7,375 nucleotides of DNA, taken from positions 1 to 7,375 of the forward strand of contig CAMJHX010000063.1 in NCBI GenBank assembly GCA_946405655.1, in the 5' to 3' direction. Shown here one piece after another: positions 6,119 to 7,375 of the stretch (the first letter of the stretch is position 1; every line of letters starts with the position of its first letter). Both the position numbers and the translations under genes were made by a program. This DNA comes from an uncultured Clostridia bacterium. GTDB taxonomy: Bacteria; Bacillota; Clostridia; Oscillospirales; Oscillospiraceae. The notes below the pieces were generated by a model. That model searched no databases and was not told where the DNA came from. It saw nothing but the letters and a program-made list of their open reading frames with translations.

Positions 6119-6592
6119 TCAGGCCTCCTCTCTGAGATCCGCCACCAGATCCTTGGCCTTTTCCGGCGTCATAGTGGCGTGGACCGTGTCGTTCACCATA
6201 ACCACCGGAGAGAGGCCGCACGCACCCAGGCAGGATACGATCTCGATGGTGAACAATCCGTCGTCCGAAATGGACTTCTTCTCCGACAGACCCGTGGCCT
6301 CCTGCAGGGCCTGGAGCACATCAGCGGATTTGCGGACATGGCATGCCGTGCCCCGACATACCTTGAGGACATACTTGCCCTTCGCATCCAGGGAGAAGTT
6401 GCCGTAGAACGTCGCCACACCGAAGAGGTCTGACTCGCTCATACCGATCTTCGCCGCGATATGCTCCAGGGCTTCCTGAGGCAAATAGCGATAGACTTCC
6501 TGTACGTCCTGCATGATGGCGATGATCATGGATTTGTCGTAATTATGACGCTCCAGAATCTCGTCAATGACCTTCATGTCAAGCTGCTGCAT
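6119..6592 (-). CDS. hydC: Bifurcating [FeFe] hydrogenase subunit HydC (NuoE-like, [2Fe-2S])
   Basis: HydC is the small electron-transfer subunit of the hydrogenase, equivalent to NuoE of complex I. The first 70 residues form the helical bundle of the family (IAIMQDVQEVYRYLP, 24-38; ATFYGNFSL, 60-68). The thioredoxin-like domain binds one [2Fe-2S] cluster through C79 and C84 (VCRGTACHVR) and C121 and C125 (SCLGACGLSP). Its 157 residues are the usual length. AGGGAG sits 8 nt before the ATG. A second Met at position 6 has no ribosome binding site of its own. It is the first gene of the hydCBA operon, 57 nt downstream of a strong promoter, so its control should set expression of the whole complex. 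Similar NuoE-like subunits occur in formate dehydrogenases, but the adjoining hydB and hydA settle the assignment. Confidence 0.96.
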   Translation of the reverse strand: MQQLDMKVIDEILERHNYDKSMIIAIMQDVQEVYRYLPQEALEHIAAKIGMSESDLFGVATFYGNFSLDAKGKYVLKVCRGTACHVRKSADVLQALQEATGLSEKKSISDDGLFTIEIVSCLGACGLSPVVMVNDTVHATMTPEKAKDLVADLREEA

Positions 6593-6619
6593 GGTATCGC
6601 TCCCTTAGACTCAATTTGT

Positions 6620-6635
6620 ACGGCGTATAAGCCGT
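6620..6635 (-). other. Small hairpin in the hydCBA leader
   Basis: Just after the predicted transcription start the leader can form a 5-bp stem, ACGGC/GCCGT, around a 6-nt loop (TTATAC on the minus strand). It is followed by unpaired sequence before the ribosome binding site, with no U-run, so it is not a terminator. It may stabilise the 5' end or be incidental. Confidence 0.3.
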
Positions 6636-6648
6636 CCAGCTTGACTCC

Positions 6649-6677
6649 ATTATATAAAAATGTGAAAGCGATTGCAA
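6649..6677 (-). promoter_or_regulatory. Sigma-A promoter of the hydCBA operon
   Basis: On the minus strand TTGCAA (6672-6677, four of six matches to TTGACA) is separated by exactly 17 bp from a perfect TATAAT (6649-6654). Transcription would start near 6642 and give a leader of about 50 nt before the hydC start. The surrounding DNA is clearly more AT-rich than the genes. This is the only good promoter I see upstream of the operon. Confidence 0.8.
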
Positions 6678-6716
6678 TACGGCGTTATGAACAAATTTTG
6701 CCTGTTTTTAAACGGA

Positions 6717-6734
6717 TTGTACAAAAATTAACAC
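6717..6734. promoter_or_regulatory. Rex-like operator candidate upstream of hydCBA
   Basis: The 18-nt TTGTACAAAAATTAACAC, or GTGTTAATTTTTGTACAA on the other strand, fits the Rex consensus TTGTTAAnnnnTTAACAA at 11 of 14 defined positions. Rex is the NADH/NAD+ sensor of Gram-positive bacteria and is known to control hydrogenase and alcohol-forming genes in clostridia and Thermotoga, which makes a site here plausible. It lies about 40 bp upstream of the -35 box, further than a simple blocking site would be. The region is AT-rich, so a chance match is possible. Confidence 0.33.
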
Positions 6735-6841
6735 TTTAAAAATCGACACTTCGTCCAGAACTGACGAATAGCCACCTTTGTCACAATCCATTTTTTGACT
6801 AGCATCAAAAAAAGTGATGGTTTTCATCGGTTTTGTTAATC
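6735..6841. other. AT-rich intergenic stretch without a recognisable gene
   Basis: This is the rest of the 314-bp gap between hydC and the substrate-binding-protein gene. It has no frame with a ribosome binding site. It holds a 6-bp inverted repeat, TTCGTC/GACGAA (6750-6755 and 6763-6768), a 9-nt palindrome TTGTCACAA (6778-6786), and the start of a second weak Rex-like match (6833-6850). None of these is strong enough to name. The hydCBA promoter lies downstream of this stretch, so it could hold upstream regulator sites. Confidence 0.5.
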
Positions 6842-6884
6842 AAAAAACTAAACCAAAGGGACTGCCGCAAATGCGGCAGTCCCT
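6842..6884 (-). terminator. Intrinsic terminator after the substrate-binding-protein gene
   Basis: On the minus strand a perfect 12-bp stem, AGGGACTGCCGC/GCGGCAGTCCCT (6857-6868 and 6873-6884), closes around a 4-nt loop, ATTT. It is followed by TTGGTTTAGTTTTTT. It lies 22 nt past the stop codon at 6907 and insulates the hydCBA promoter from transcription coming from the right. Confidence 0.92.
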
Positions 6885-6906
6885 GAGGGTTTTATGGGAT
6901 CTTTTC

Positions 6907-7375
6907 TTACTCGACGGTGGTGTACATGAAGTACTTGTAGCCGAGCGGGTTGGAGAAGAAGCCGTCCACGTTGGAGCTGATCATGAAGAGATCCGTGTAG
7001 TAGTAGATCGGGCAGATGCAGCCGGTCTCCATGAGCATATCCTCAGCGACATGCATCATGGCGAAGCGGGTCTCGGGATCGGTGCAGGACTTGATGGCGG
7101 AGATGAGCACATCATAGGTCTCAGCCCAGGTGCCGTTCTCAACCTTGGTGTCCAGACCGAAGGGGGTCAGGTCGAGGCTGTAGTTGGCGACGTCGGCGTG
7201 CTCGCCCTTGCCGAACTGCACGTCATTGTTGCCGGAAGCGGTGGTCCACATATCCAGGAAGCAGATGGGGTCGTTATAGTCAGCAACCCAGCCGTTGCGG
7301 GCGATGGAGTAATCGCCGGCCTTACGGGTGTTCAGGAAGGTGGCCCACTCCTGGTTCTCCAGGTTCATGGTGATG
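6907..7375 (-). CDS. Peptide-type ABC transporter substrate-binding protein, C-terminal part (partial)
   Basis: Only the last 156 or so codons are in the window, and the frame stays open through base 7375, so the N-terminus lies beyond it. Met at 7368 is internal, because codons for Ile-Thr precede it in frame and it has no ribosome binding site. The visible part matches the C-terminal lobe of family 5 extracytoplasmic solute-binding proteins (OppA/DppA type): NQEWATFLNTR, then GDYSIARNGWVADYNDP and FLDMWTTASGNND. The late segments follow: a helix with PETRFAMMHVAEDMLMETG, CICPIYYYTD, and the ending SNPLGYKYFMYTTVE. These lipoproteins capture oligopeptides or similar ligands outside the membrane and pass them to an ABC permease. 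The substrate cannot be told from this fragment. The protein ends normally, with a terminator 22 nt downstream. Confidence 0.93.
   Translation of the reverse strand, partial: ITMNLENQEWATFLNTRKAGDYSIARNGWVADYNDPICFLDMWTTASGNNDVQFGKGEHADVANYSLDLTPFGLDTKVENGTWAETYDVLISAIKSCTDPETRFAMMHVAEDMLMETGCICPIYYYTDLFMISSNVDGFFSNPLGYKYFMYTTVE

Noticed and set aside
2518..6135. A plus-strand open frame of 1205 codons running antisense to hydA and hydB
   Set aside because: Its translation is low-complexity, rich in Ala, Asp, Leu, Glu and Val, as expected from the complement of GC-rich codons. It has no ribosome binding site, starts inside the terminator, and the minus strand carries full, motif-complete hydrogenase genes.
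1..7375. Defence system, CRISPR array, phage genes, tRNA or riboswitch
   Set aside because: I found no direct repeat array, no integrase or transposase frame, no tRNA-like cloverleaf and no recognisable aptamer. All longer coding sequence is accounted for by the genes listed.

Overview
The window looks like chromosome from a fairly GC-rich anaerobic Bacillota. A gut-type clostridium of the Oscillospiraceae/Ruminococcaceae kind is most likely. This rests on the strong AGGAGG-type ribosome binding sites, the clostridial sigma-A promoter spacing, the hydCBA hydrogenase operon, the sigma-factor/membrane-protein pair, and a TGTCAT...AGTCGAAG inverted-repeat element of a type common in those genomes. 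The placement is inference from gene families, not a database match.

Left part (1-2530). A 131-bp imperfect inverted repeat lies just past the 3' end of a minus-strand WYL-domain transcriptional regulator (155-1141), which has its own extended -10 promoter. Divergent from it on the plus strand are three genes. The first encodes a 32-residue membrane peptide (1271-1369). The second is an ECF-type RNA polymerase sigma factor (1419-1904). The third overlaps it by 14 nt and encodes a one-pass membrane protein (1891-2478), probably the regulatory partner of the sigma factor. A candidate ECF-type promoter is embedded in the end of the small-peptide gene and could make the sigma operon autoregulated. 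A perfect 22-bp-arm palindrome (2483-2530) ends this unit and the converging hydrogenase operon.

Middle part (2533-6592). A tight minus-strand operon hydC-hydB-hydA encodes a trimeric, NAD(H)- and ferredoxin-linked, electron-bifurcating-type [FeFe] hydrogenase. The gaps are 4 and 3 nt, and each downstream Shine-Dalgarno sequence is written into the last codons of the gene before it. All expected iron-sulfur, H-cluster and flavin motifs are present, so the complex should be functional. During fermentation it would use NADH and reduced ferredoxin together to make H2, or run in reverse. A good sigma-A promoter (6649-6677) sits 57 nt upstream of hydC, and a Rex-like redox operator candidate lies further upstream.

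Right part (6842-7375). A terminator and the C-terminal part of a family 5 (oligopeptide/dipeptide type) ABC-transporter substrate-binding protein, transcribed on the minus strand and cut by the window edge.

No tRNA, rRNA, CRISPR array, transposase or obvious new defence system is visible. The least ordinary parts are the small membrane peptide with the sigma module and its embedded promoter, and the inverted-repeat element.
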